From: Anaerolineae bacterium
GTDB lineage: Bacteria > Chloroflexota > Anaerolineae > Aggregatilineales > Phototrophicaceae
NCBI GenBank assembly: GCA_030950085.1
Contig: JAUZRW010000176.1
Span: forward strand, 1-33,865
Direction: 5' to 3'
Length of the DNA stretch: 33,865 bases
Position numbers and translations under genes: made by a program
The notes under the pieces: model-generated
Database searches by the model: none
Seen by the model: the letters and a program-made list of their open reading frames with translations, nothing else
Told to the model about the DNA's origin: nothing
In this document: positions 24,775 to 31,789 of the stretch, one piece after another
How the letters are laid out: each line of letters starts with the position of its first letter
Position numbering within the stretch: the stretch's first letter is position 1

Positions 24775-25896
24775 ATGAAAATCGAAACAGAGGCGATTCA
24801 CAGTGGCTATGATGTTGATTCGGCAACCGGAGCATTGACCGCGCCGATTCATCTCAGTACAACATTTGAGCGCGATGCCGATGGCGAATACTCGCGTGAC
24901 TATGTTTATACGCGCAGTGAAAACCCCAATCGTAGCGAGCTAGAATCGCGTCTGACAACACTTGAAAATGGCTTTGAAACAGCCGCTTTTGCATCGGGTT
25001 CAGTCGCAATGATGAGTATTTTACAAGCACTACAAACTGGTGACCATATTCTCGCACCGGATAACCTCTATTTTGGCATCAAAGTCATCATGACCGATAT
25101 TTTTGCAGCGTGGGGATTAGAAACTGTCTTTGTCGATATGACAAACCTCGATACTGTGAAAGCGGCAATGAAGGCAAATACACGGCTGGTCATTATCGAA
25201 ACTCCTTCTAACCCTCTGATTAAAGTCACGGATATTCAGGCAGTGGCGAATATTGCCCATGATAATGATGCCTATCTGGTCTGTGATAATACCATCCCGA
25301 CACCTGTTTTTCAGAAACCGCTTGAACTTGGTGCTGATTTTGTCGTTCATGCCACCACTAAGTATATCGCCGGACATAGTGATGCACTCGGCGGTGCAGT
25401 CATCGCCAAAGAAGAGTGTGCTTTATGGCAACGGCTACGGGTGATTCAAAAAGTCGGTGGGGCTGTGCCTTCGCCATTCGATTGCTGGTTGATTTTGCGC
25501 GGCTTACAAACCTTGCCCATCCGTGCCAAAGCCCATGCTGAAAATGCTCTAACAGTCGCCCATTTTCTGGAAAATCACTCGAAAGTAGAAGCTGTTCTCT
25601 ATGCCGGACTGGAATCGCACGCACAACATACTATCGCTAAAAAGCAAATGACAGGCTTCGGCGGCTTGCTCTCATTTTTGGTGCAAGGTGGGCAAAATAA
25701 AGCGATGGCTATGACCACTCATCTGCATCTGATTAAACGCGCCACGAGTTTCGGCGGTACACATTCCACGATTGAACATCGCGCCTCAGTTGAACAAGGC
25801 ACAAGCACGCCTCAAAATCTGCTGCGGCTATCAGTTGGCATTGAACACAGCGACGATATTATTGCTGATTTAGCACAGGCACTCGACGCGATTTAG
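24775..25896 (+). CDS. PLP-dependent trans-sulfuration enzyme (Cys/Met metabolism)
   Basis: 373 residues from the ATG behind CGGAGA; an ATG 17 codons earlier has no ribosome-binding site. It is a Cys/Met-metabolism PLP enzyme (cystathionine gamma-synthase / beta- or gamma-lyase type): YTRSENPNRSELESRL at about 46-61, the ETPSNPLIKV segment, VCDNTIPTPVFQ with the PLP-contacting Asp, and the Schiff-base lysine K196 in HATTKYIAGHSD. The C-terminal SFGGTHSTIEHR and LLRLSVGIEHSDDIIADL complete it. Length fits the family. The exact reaction (synthase or lyase) cannot be read from sequence. It acts in the cytoplasm in methionine/cysteine supply. Confidence 0.92.
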   Translation: MKIETEAIHSGYDVDSATGALTAPIHLSTTFERDADGEYSRDYVYTRSENPNRSELESRLTTLENGFETAAFASGSVAMMSILQALQTGDHILAPDNLYFGIKVIMTDIFAAWGLETVFVDMTNLDTVKAAMKANTRLVIIETPSNPLIKVTDIQAVANIAHDNDAYLVCDNTIPTPVFQKPLELGADFVVHATTKYIAGHSDALGGAVIAKEECALWQRLRVIQKVGGAVPSPFDCWLILRGLQTLPIRAKAHAENALTVAHFLENHSKVEAVLYAGLESHAQHTIAKKQMTGFGGLLSFLVQGGQNKAMAMTTHLHLIKRATSFGGTHSTIEHRASVEQGTSTPQNLLRLSVGIEHSDDIIADLAQALDAI

Positions 25897-25950
25897 AGCA
25901 TTTTTTTGTTAGACAGCATCGCGTCCGAAGTATTTTTCACTGTTCAAAAA

Positions 25951-26011
25951 AAGCGTAACACGGAGAATCAGAGGCGCAGAGTATCATTTTGAATTAGGGT
26001 TTTGTGTTCTT
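25951..26011. repeat. Family B repeat, copy 4
   Basis: aagcgtaacacggagaatca, then gaggcgcagag, and at the far end ttttgtgttctta: a shortened version of the copy at 28055-28143, with the same imperfect inverted layout (cagag on one side, ctgtgtt-like on the other). Confidence 0.55.
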
Positions 26012-26065
26012 ATGAGACTTTGAGGGTCAAATGTATTCGAGTGCATTTCAAAGTTTTGGCGAAGT

Positions 26066-26089
26066 GGGTTTAGCACGCTAAACCCCTAC
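26066..26089 (+). repeat. Family A palindrome, copy 6
   Basis: GGGTTTAG, loop CACG, CTAAACCC, then CTAC: a perfect 8-bp stem, CTAC-last orientation. Confidence 0.7.
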
Positions 26090-26110
26090 GATAAGCAATG
26101 TATTTTGAGC

Positions 26111-26134
26111 GTAGGGGCAAGATGTATCTTGTCC
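26111..26134 (+). repeat. Family A palindrome, copy 7
   Basis: GTAG then GGGCAAGA, loop TGTA, TCTTGTCC (one G-T pair), GTAG-first orientation. Its outer bases and loop equal those of the 20979-21002 copy while the stem interior differs (CAAGA instead of CATGA) with a matching change opposite. Confidence 0.7.
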
Positions 26135-26185
26135 AGTTGAGCGTGTGACACTTTTCTGAAATCTACGCAATCTTTTTCGGTTTGA

Positions 26186-26214
26186 TTGACCGCGCTATCA
26201 TTTTGCTGTACAAT
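26186..26214 (+). promoter_or_regulatory. Sigma-70-type promoter of the DUF6891 unit
   Basis: TTGACC (26186-26191), a 17-nt spacer, and TACAAT (26209-26214). This is the best-formed promoter in the window. The predicted start of transcription, near 26221, falls inside the palindrome at 26217-26228. Confidence 0.7.
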
Positions 26215-26216
26215 AA

Positions 26217-26228
26217 GAACATATGTTC
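26217..26228. promoter_or_regulatory. LexA/SOS-box-like operator
   Basis: GAACATATGTTC is a perfect 12-bp palindrome matching the Gram-positive-type LexA (DinR) consensus GAAC-N4-GTTC. It overlaps the predicted transcription start, a position expected for repression. Whether this organism's LexA uses this site type is not known from the window. Confidence 0.55.
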
Positions 26229-26251
26229 AAAATGAGAAAAGGAGACATTTT

Positions 26252-26431
26252 ATGGATGAGATGCACAGCCAACTGCACGATTTCATCAACACACAAATCA
26301 AAGTGGGATTCAAACCTCGTGAGGCTATTATTGAAGCGGCTGTTGACACTCTGCGTAATGATTGCGGCGGTTTTCTGGTGCGACAAGAAGCGGCAAAAAT
26401 CGTCGATAAATTGCTGATGGAGCATGTATGA
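26252..26431 (+). CDS. DUF6891-type protein, N-terminal half (separate frame)
   Basis: 59 residues (MDEMHSQLHDFINTQIKVGF, PREAIIEAAVDTLRND, AAKIVDKLLMEHV). The ATG follows AAGGAG. The composition fits the helical N-terminal part found in front of the DUF6891 core in related proteins, as I remember them, and the next frame continues with the core. It overlaps the second gene by eight bases (ATGTATGA). Either this is a natural two-gene, coupled arrangement or a frameshift of an originally single gene. It is probably under the SOS-like operator upstream. Confidence 0.7.
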   Translation: MDEMHSQLHDFINTQIKVGFKPREAIIEAAVDTLRNDCGGFLVRQEAAKIVDKLLMEHV

Positions 26432-26843
26432 GGCTCAAAAAACGTGGACACACGAAACCGATTGCGACAAATTAGATGAGGTATTTGCTGAACTAGACCG
26501 TCAGGGTATTGTAGCGCGACAAAACTTCACCTGCTGCCAAACCTGCGGACATACTGAAATTGGCTATGAAATTGATGATGCCATGGAATATCGTGTGGTA
26601 CGCGGCTATGTCTTTTTTCATCAACAAGATACTGAGCATGTCATCGCAACCGACAAACTCTATCTCGCTTATGGTTCTGTCGATGGCAAAGAAGAAGATT
26701 CGGTTGACATCGGTTATGAAGTGCTTGCCGCATTGCGACGGGCGAGATTATCGGTGGACTGGAACGGCATGATTCACAAGCGCATTTGTATTCAGGATAT
26801 TCAGTGGCAACGGCGGCGTTTACCAGAAGCCATCCTCGAATAA
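26424..26843 (+). CDS. DUF6891 domain protein (C-terminal core)
   Basis: 139 residues. Characteristic stretches are TWTHETDCDKLDEVFAELDR, then GIVARQNFTCCQTCGHTEIG with a CxxC-like cysteine cluster (C38-C-x-x-C), GYVFFHQQDTEHVIATDKLY and LYLAYGSVDGKEEDS. It ends with a Trp/Arg-containing helix (LSVDWNGMIHKRICI). The function is unknown. The start ATG lies inside the end of the preceding gene. A good bidirectional terminator follows. Confidence 0.78.
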   Translation: MYEAQKTWTHETDCDKLDEVFAELDRQGIVARQNFTCCQTCGHTEIGYEIDDAMEYRVVRGYVFFHQQDTEHVIATDKLYLAYGSVDGKEEDSVDIGYEVLAALRRARLSVDWNGMIHKRICIQDIQWQRRRLPEAILE

Positions 26844-26848
26844 ATACA

Positions 26849-26882
26849 AAAAGTGGGATGTTGACTATCGCATCCCATTTTT
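26849..26882. terminator. Bidirectional intrinsic terminator
   Basis: AAAAAGTGGGATG, 10-nt loop, CATCCCATTTTT. It serves the convergent DUF6891 gene (plus) and the membrane protein gene (minus); its outer edge touches the latter's stop codon. Confidence 0.8.
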
Positions 26883-27403
26883 CATGATTCCATCACCTCT
26901 ACTGATAAAACGACTTTTGAACGCGGTAAATAGTAGATAATATGTGGTTCAAGGTGTTTGATGCGAATAATCGCTTTTTGTGGAGCGTTAAACCTTATAT
27001 TGTTAACTGACAGCGAATACGTTTCACCAGATTTGACGACAGCCAAACCTTGCATCGCTTCAACATGACCATCCTTCACATCATTGCCAAATCTCCCGAC
27101 TATCATCACGACTATCAATTCAATCAGGAGACCAACAGTAAAAGTTAGTGCAGGCGGGATAGAATTGCCCGTGACACCCTCACGGAGAAAGACATTCACA
27201 GTATAAATCCCCAGAACCAACAAAAAAATAGCACCCAAAACAATAAATATTATCCGCCTTCTGACGCGCTTTTGCAGGTTCAGTTTTTGCTCTGGTGTGA
27301 TACGCCCTTCGCGGTTGGCGGTGATATCATCCTCTGTGATATTCAAAGCCTCCATCAGTTCTTCTTGACGTGTGAGGGACTTGTTTTTAATTTTTTCGGA
27401 CAT
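26882..27403 (-). CDS. Two-helix membrane protein with ANREGR motif (paralog 1)
   Basis: 173 residues of unknown family. A cytoplasmic N-terminus contains NITEDDITANREGRITPEQ (about 21-39). Two hydrophobic helices follow (about 50-72 and 85-104). The C-terminal part is a small beta-rich domain (GETYSLSVNNIRFNAPQKAI) ending in HIIYYLPRSKVVLSVEVME. The upstream neighbour at 27473-27991 has the same plan, so these are tandem paralogs. CGGAG lies seven bases before the ATG. Such a design suggests a membrane protein with a soluble sensor-like tail, but no function can be assigned. Confidence 0.75.
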   Translation of the reverse strand: MSEKIKNKSLTRQEELMEALNITEDDITANREGRITPEQKLNLQKRVRRRIIFIVLGAIFLLVLGIYTVNVFLREGVTGNSIPPALTFTVGLLIELIVVMIVGRFGNDVKDGHVEAMQGLAVVKSGETYSLSVNNIRFNAPQKAIIRIKHLEPHIIYYLPRSKVVLSVEVMES

Positions 27404-27455
27404 GGCTACACTCCGATAATGAACAGGATAACTCTATTATTATCGAAAATGAGAC

Positions 27456-27479
27456 AAAAAAACCCCTAATGATTAGGGG
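27456..27479 (-). terminator. Intrinsic terminator between the ANREGR paralogs
   Basis: On the minus strand CCCCTA, 5-nt loop, TAGGGG, then TTTTTTT. The stem overlaps the stop codon of the gene at 27473-27991, so the two paralogs are largely transcribed separately. Confidence 0.75.
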
Positions 27480-27991
27480 GTTGGTTCGGCAGCGAGGAGG
27501 ATTTTAGCGTGTTGTGTACGGTACAGTCGGTAAGGGACTTCGTGACGGAACAACTTGAATAGCTCTTTCTTGACATAAAAATCGTTGCCATCAATCCGTA
27601 GCAGAAAATTATTCATGCGCTCATCAGCCTTGACAACACGTTCCATTGTGCCACTGATAAGCTCCACATCGGCATTGCGAATATCCGCATTGAGCAGCAT
27701 CCATTGTCGCCCATTCATGCCCACGAACAGCGCATTAATAATCGTCACGAAAATACCCATCAATTGCAATACGAGCGACGAATTGACCTGTGCAAAATAG
27801 AAAAAAGTTGCAGCCGCGATGCCAATTCCCATGAATCCGCTACTGGCAATCATCAACGTTCGCATCTGTAATGCCTCTAAGCGTTGGCGTTGATTGTTGC
27901 CGAGTCGTCCCTCACGATTCGCCGCTAAATCATCAGCATTGAAGTCCATTGGTTGCATCAGTTCGGTCACAGGTGGAATATCGGGTGTCAT
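27473..27991 (-). CDS. Two-helix membrane protein with ANREGR motif (paralog 2)
   Basis: 172 residues, same plan as its downstream neighbour: N-terminal MDFNADDLAANREGRLGNNQ, two hydrophobic helices (about 45-67 and 71-91), then a beta-rich tail (VELISGTMERVVKADERMNN) ending in YRLYRTQHAKILLAAE, parallel to the YYLPRSKVVLSVE end of paralog 1. Shared D-[DI]-x-A-N-R-E-G-R with a Q a few residues later, and the shared tail pattern, argue for duplication; overall identity is low, so it is old. AGAGG lies five bases before the ATG. Confidence 0.75.
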   Translation of the reverse strand: MTPDIPPVTELMQPMDFNADDLAANREGRLGNNQRQRLEALQMRTLMIASSGFMGIGIAAATFFYFAQVNSSLVLQLMGIFVTIINALFVGMNGRQWMLLNADIRNADVELISGTMERVVKADERMNNFLLRIDGNDFYVKKELFKLFRHEVPYRLYRTQHAKILLAAEPTP

Positions 27992-28054
27992 GCTTGCCTC
28001 TGTTTCAGTAAATCATAATTCGCAGTTTATCAGTATTTATTTACCTTTCAAGAA

Positions 28055-28143
28055 AAAGCGTAACACAGAGACGCAGAGAATCAGAGGCACAGAGCGATTT
28101 TTGAAAAGGATTCTTTGTGTTCTGGGTGTCTTTGTGGTTCAAT
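28055..28143. repeat. Family B repeat, copy 5 (longest)
   Basis: aagcgtaacacagagacgca and gagaatcagaggcacagag are followed, on the far side, by ctttgtgttctgggtgtctt and tgtggttcaat, whose complement reads like the left side. It is an imperfect inverted repeat whose right edge meets the manA stop codon. Confidence 0.6.
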
Positions 28144-29081
28144 TAAGCCATCCATGAGCGTAACACTGTTCCATTGCCTGACAAGACATATGCGCCCAAT
28201 GCGGCTGGGACAAGTGCTGTTTGCCCTTTGTTCATATCACAACTTTGGACGTTATGTTCAATCCGAACCTTTCCAGCGATACAGGTCAGCGCATGGAAAT
28301 GACCGTCTGTATTGAATGCCAACGAATCGTCTTTCAGTTGATGGCGCAATGTCTGGAAATAATCGCCATCTACGATTAATTCGCCTGTTGGATGGGTGAT
28401 ATCGGGCAATGCCTCTACATTGGAGACTTGTACCCCTTTTTCGATATGCAGTTCACGCGGTTTGCCATCTAAACCGAGTCGATTCCAGTCATAAAGGCGA
28501 TACGTCATATTGCTTGATTGCTGCACTTCATAAAGCAAAATACCGGGACCAACGGCATGGATTGTATTAGCCGGCAGATACAGCACATCATTTGGCTGAA
28601 CAGTGGCATAAACCAGTAAATCTTCAAGCGTGCCTGTGCGAATCGCCTCTGCCATAGCCGCACGCGATGTTCCCGATTGCACACCAATCACGAGTTTTGC
28701 ATCGGTGTCAGTTGCCAACATCATCCATGCTTCGGTTTTGCCGCGTGGGTCGCCTTCCAGTTGGCGTGCTTGTTCATCATTAGGATGCACTTGTACCGAT
28801 AACCAAGCGGAGGCATCCAGAAATTTGATGAGTAGCGGCATCCCTTCGCTGGGGTCAAAGCCTGCGCCGATAATGGCACTTCCTTGTTCTGTAATCAGTT
28901 CCGATACTGTGCGTCCGCGATACTCGCCATTCGCTATCGTGCTGGAATCATGCAATTCCCATGCTTCACCATAGGGTTCATCGCTGGGTAAATCTTTGCC
29001 TATTTCAGTTTCCAGTTTTCGACCACCCCATACTTTGACATGCAGCGTCGGAGTCAGCAAAAAAGGATAGAGATTGCTCAA
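28143..29081 (-). CDS. manA: Mannose-6-phosphate isomerase, class I
   Basis: 312 residues. It interconverts fructose-6-phosphate and mannose-6-phosphate, supplying GDP-mannose for surface glycans. Zinc-binding residues are visible: Q97 and H99 (SVQVHPND), E117 (GKTEAW) and H175 (PANTIHAVG). Short class I isomerases of about 310 residues fit this length. The start is TTG, supported by AAAGGAG seven bases upstream; no ATG is nearby in frame. Two plus-strand surface genes and an LCP protein lie nearby, consistent with envelope glycan needs. Its stop is at the edge of a dispersed repeat. Confidence 0.9.
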   Translation of the reverse strand: MSNLYPFLLTPTLHVKVWGGRKLETEIGKDLPSDEPYGEAWELHDSSTIANGEYRGRTVSELITEQGSAIIGAGFDPSEGMPLLIKFLDASAWLSVQVHPNDEQARQLEGDPRGKTEAWMMLATDTDAKLVIGVQSGTSRAAMAEAIRTGTLEDLLVYATVQPNDVLYLPANTIHAVGPGILLYEVQQSSNMTYRLYDWNRLGLDGKPRELHIEKGVQVSNVEALPDITHPTGELIVDGDYFQTLRHQLKDDSLAFNTDGHFHALTCIAGKVRIEHNVQSCDMNKGQTALVPAALGAYVLSGNGTVLRSWMA

Positions 29082-29104
29082 TAGGATACTCCTTTGGATA
29101 CTTG

Positions 29105-29131
29105 TGCTAGACTAGGATTGTGACTCTAGCA
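29105..29131. repeat. 7-bp inverted repeat in the manA/TPR divergent gap
   Basis: TGCTAGA (29105-29111) and TCTAGCA (29125-29131) face each other across 13 nt, 24 nt upstream of manA. It could be an operator for either divergent gene. Nothing else in 29082-29245 is clear. Confidence 0.35.
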
Positions 29132-29245
29132 TATCTGCGAGAAAAAGACATGACTCGACAAAAATTACGATGCAATTGCTCGCCAACACTTGCCGCAAAT
29201 GCCATGATGGGATAAGTTTAGAGGCGTAGCTCAGGAAGAGGTATT

Positions 29246-31621
29246 ATGCGCGATATACAAGAACGAATTGATGATATACGCCAGCGAATGCAGACTGCTA
29301 GTGGCAAGCAATGGGTTGAACTGGAACGGCAGGCTCGCACGCTGTTAAGTGAAGCAAAAAATACCCAATATGAGGCGGAGGCACAGGCTCTCTTTGCAGA
29401 ACTCGCCCAACGCAGCCGTGACCAAGCCAGCCCTGCGAATCCGGCGGTGCGTGGTTTAATGCGTCGGGCGCGGATTCGCATAGAAATGGCAGGGGATGAT
29501 GATGATATTGATGAAGCGATTGATATCTTAACCGAAGCAATTTCGATGAATCCTGATGATGCTGATGTGATTGACTTGTTACAACAAGCCGCCGCACAAA
29601 ATGAGCAAGCTGCACAACGGGTTCGGGATTTGTTCAACCGCTATGGTGTTGATGCCCAAGTAAGCCCACAGGTAGCAGCGCCACAGCAACAGCCACAAGA
29701 TGACCCACCGCCGCCACCGCGATATGAGCAATCTCGGCGGCAAGAACAAACGCCACAAGAAACACAAGCGCCACAGCGTCAGACAGATTACAGCGATACC
29801 GATGATTTGATGTCGGAATTGACCGAAGCCTATTATGCTGGGGATTATCAACTGACGATTGATTTGGCGAATCGTATTCTCTCGCGTGACCCACAAAATT
29901 CTGCGGCGACTGATTATCGCCAGAAATCCGAAGATAACCTGATTCGGGGTGTCGTCCCAGACCATCGCATCCCCTTTGATGCACGAGTCAGTTACAACCG
30001 TGCCAATTCGCTGGTTCGCGCCGGTAATTACGATGAAGCGAGTAAACTTTATCGTGAAGCGCGAGAAACGGCGGAAGTCAACGGTATTCTCAGTTGGAAA
30101 GATGTCGAACAGGCTTTGCTCGATATCCAAGACCTCGCCCTCGCCCGTGAATTGATGAATGATGGCGATAGGTTGATGGCGGCTGATAATTGGGCGGAGG
30201 CATTGCGAAAATACGAAGGGGCATTGCGCGTTGTCCCCAATGACCCACAAGCCGAAGAACGTCTTGAGATGATTCGTAAAGTACAGCACGATGTTGATTC
30301 CGCCGCCGTTGAATTGAATATGCTCTCTGGTTCATTGGATGAGCAAGTCATACAGTTGCAAAATATTCGCTCCCGATTAGCGCGAGTACGACAATTGCTG
30401 CCGACAAGTGAACGGCTTGCACGGTTACAACAAGAAGTCGTGACCCATTTGACGGGTGTGCGAACACAACTCCATGACCAAGCACGCGCTACGTTAGACC
30501 GTGCCAATAACAGCACATCAATAGATGACCGTCTGATGCTGGCAAATGATGCCCTCAGACTGGCAGAATTCTCGGTAGAACTTAATCCGGGTGATGCGGA
30601 TTCATCACAATTATTGGCAGAATCACGGGCGCTGGTCGGCGATATGCAGCGTGCCAAGCAAACTATTGAACGCGCTTCGGCGTTGATTGCCCAAAATTTC
30701 GACAGTGAATTGACTCAAGCACGGGGAATGTTAGCCAATCTCAGCAACAATGCCCAAGATGACCGTTACCGTGCGACAGTTAATGACCTCTTTATGCGCT
30801 ATCTGGAACGCGCAGAAATCGCCTTTGAAGAAGGAGATACAACAGAGGCGAAGCAGTGGATTGATGCCATGGGCGAAGACCCTTTCCGCATTTTAGGGCG
30901 ACGCACAGAAATTTATCGACTAGAGGGAATCATTCGCGGACAACGCAATCGAAACCGTGCCATTGGTGGTGGAATCATTGTTATCATTCTGCTGATTGCT
31001 ATCGCAGGGGCGTTTGCAGCCCGTCCACAAATTAGTGCCGTATTCTTCCCGACTGACACGCCAACGGAAACATCGTCTCCAACGATTGCCGCAACAGAAA
31101 CCGCGACACAAACGCTGACACCGAGCTATACGCCCACACCGAGTAACACGCCTACACCGTCGCCATCATGGACACCGAGTTTAACTGCAACGTGGACATC
31201 GACTCCAACGTGGACGTGGACACCCTCGCCGACATGGACACCCTCTTGGACACCGACGGCATCGTTGACACCGACGCATACCAATACACCGACGCATACA
31301 CCGACGGCATCGTCTACGCCTACTGCATCTGCGACTTCTACAGCATCACTCACACCGAGCATTACATCGACACCCTTGCCTATTTGTCGTGTGATTGTCT
31401 TGGAATCGCAGGGGATTCGGCTACGCGAAGAACCGAGTGTCAATTCAGTACGCCTGAATACTTTGTCGCAAGGGACGGCTATGGATGTCATAGAGCAAGT
31501 GCGCGAGATTGGCATCTGGTATCGTGTACGGCTGGATACGCCAGAAGGCGTTGCTTTTGGCTGGATACGTTCGGACACTGTGCAAGCGATTTCACCGAGC
31601 GGTTGTCCGGCGATTCCGTAA
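29246..31621 (+). CDS. TPR-like protein with one membrane helix and secreted SH3b domain
   Basis: 791 residues. The cytoplasmic N-terminal 560 residues are helical: a first TPR-like block ([20 protein letters not shown]), a Pro/Gln-rich linker (about 145-180), then a longer TPR region ([59 protein letters not shown]). One transmembrane helix lies near 572-592. A Thr/Pro/Ser linker of about 100 residues (about 605-710, tandem DNA repeats at 31060-31380) crosses the wall, ending in an SH3b domain ([28 protein letters not shown]). The layout suggests a scaffold linking cytoplasm to the cell wall. GAAGAGG precedes the ATG. Confidence 0.82.
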   Translation: MRDIQERIDDIRQRMQTASGKQWVELERQARTLLSEAKNTQYEAEAQALFAELAQRSRDQASPANPAVRGLMRRARIRIEMAGDDDDIDEAIDILTEAISMNPDDADVIDLLQQAAAQNEQAAQRVRDLFNRYGVDAQVSPQVAAPQQQPQDDPPPPPRYEQSRRQEQTPQETQAPQRQTDYSDTDDLMSELTEAYYAGDYQLTIDLANRILSRDPQNSAATDYRQKSEDNLIRGVVPDHRIPFDARVSYNRANSLVRAGNYDEASKLYREARETAEVNGILSWKDVEQALLDIQDLALARELMNDGDRLMAADNWAEALRKYEGALRVVPNDPQAEERLEMIRKVQHDVDSAAVELNMLSGSLDEQVIQLQNIRSRLARVRQLLPTSERLARLQQEVVTHLTGVRTQLHDQARATLDRANNSTSIDDRLMLANDALRLAEFSVELNPGDADSSQLLAESRALVGDMQRAKQTIERASALIAQNFDSELTQARGMLANLSNNAQDDRYRATVNDLFMRYLERAEIAFEEGDTTEAKQWIDAMGEDPFRILGRRTEIYRLEGIIRGQRNRNRAIGGGIIVIILLIAIAGAFAARPQISAVFFPTDTPTETSSPTIAATETATQTLTPSYTPTPSNTPTPSPSWTPSLTATWTSTPTWTWTPSPTWTPSWTPTASLTPTHTNTPTHTPTASSTPTASATSTASLTPSITSTPLPICRVIVLESQGIRLREEPSVNSVRLNTLSQGTAMDVIEQVREIGIWYRVRLDTPEGVAFGWIRSDTVQAISPSGCPAIP

Positions 31622-31653
31622 TGACAGTAAACCATAGCTTTATTTTTTGCGGC

Positions 31654-31677
31654 GGACAGGCAGAAGCCTGTCCCTAC
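31654..31677 (+). repeat. Family A palindrome, copy 8
   Basis: GGACAGGC, loop AGAA, GCCTGTCC, then CTAC: perfect stem. Nearly identical to the copy at 189-212 at the other end of the window. A truncated relative (gcgtagggctgtgattttt) follows at about 31695. Confidence 0.65.
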
Positions 31678-31719
31678 AAACGATGATTTTTGAAGCGTAG
31701 GGCTGTGATTTTTCACCGC

Positions 31720-31755
31720 TTTTCTTGGCGCTCTTTGCGTTTTGGCGGTTCAATT
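31720..31755. repeat. Family B repeat, copy 6
   Basis: tttcttggcgctctttgcgt, then tttggcggttcaattt. Its complement aligns with the 19154-19197 copy. It follows a family A palindrome in the 168-nt gap before the convergent LCP gene end. Confidence 0.55.
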
Positions 31756-31789
31756 TTAGGTTTTATAGTAACTATACAGGTTGCTAGAT

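Larger units (their letters stand above)
25897..26185. other. Intergenic repeat cluster
   Basis: The 355-nt stretch between the PLP gene and the DUF6891 unit holds no gene. It contains one family B repeat, two family A palindromes 21 nt apart facing each other, and, at its end, the promoter and operator of the next gene. Confidence 0.7.

Noticed and set aside
29150-29215. 21-codon frame with several cysteines upstream of the TPR gene
   Set aside because: No ribosome-binding site and no recognisable motif; too short to support.
29579-30657. Long minus-strand open frames opposite the TPR protein gene
   Set aside because: No ribosome-binding sites, odd composition, and the plus strand has clear TPR and SH3b domains.
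31060-31380. Dense short tandem repeats that look at first like a repeat array
   Set aside because: They are in frame and encode a Thr/Pro/Ser linker between a membrane helix and an SH3b domain; unit length and spacing do not fit CRISPR.
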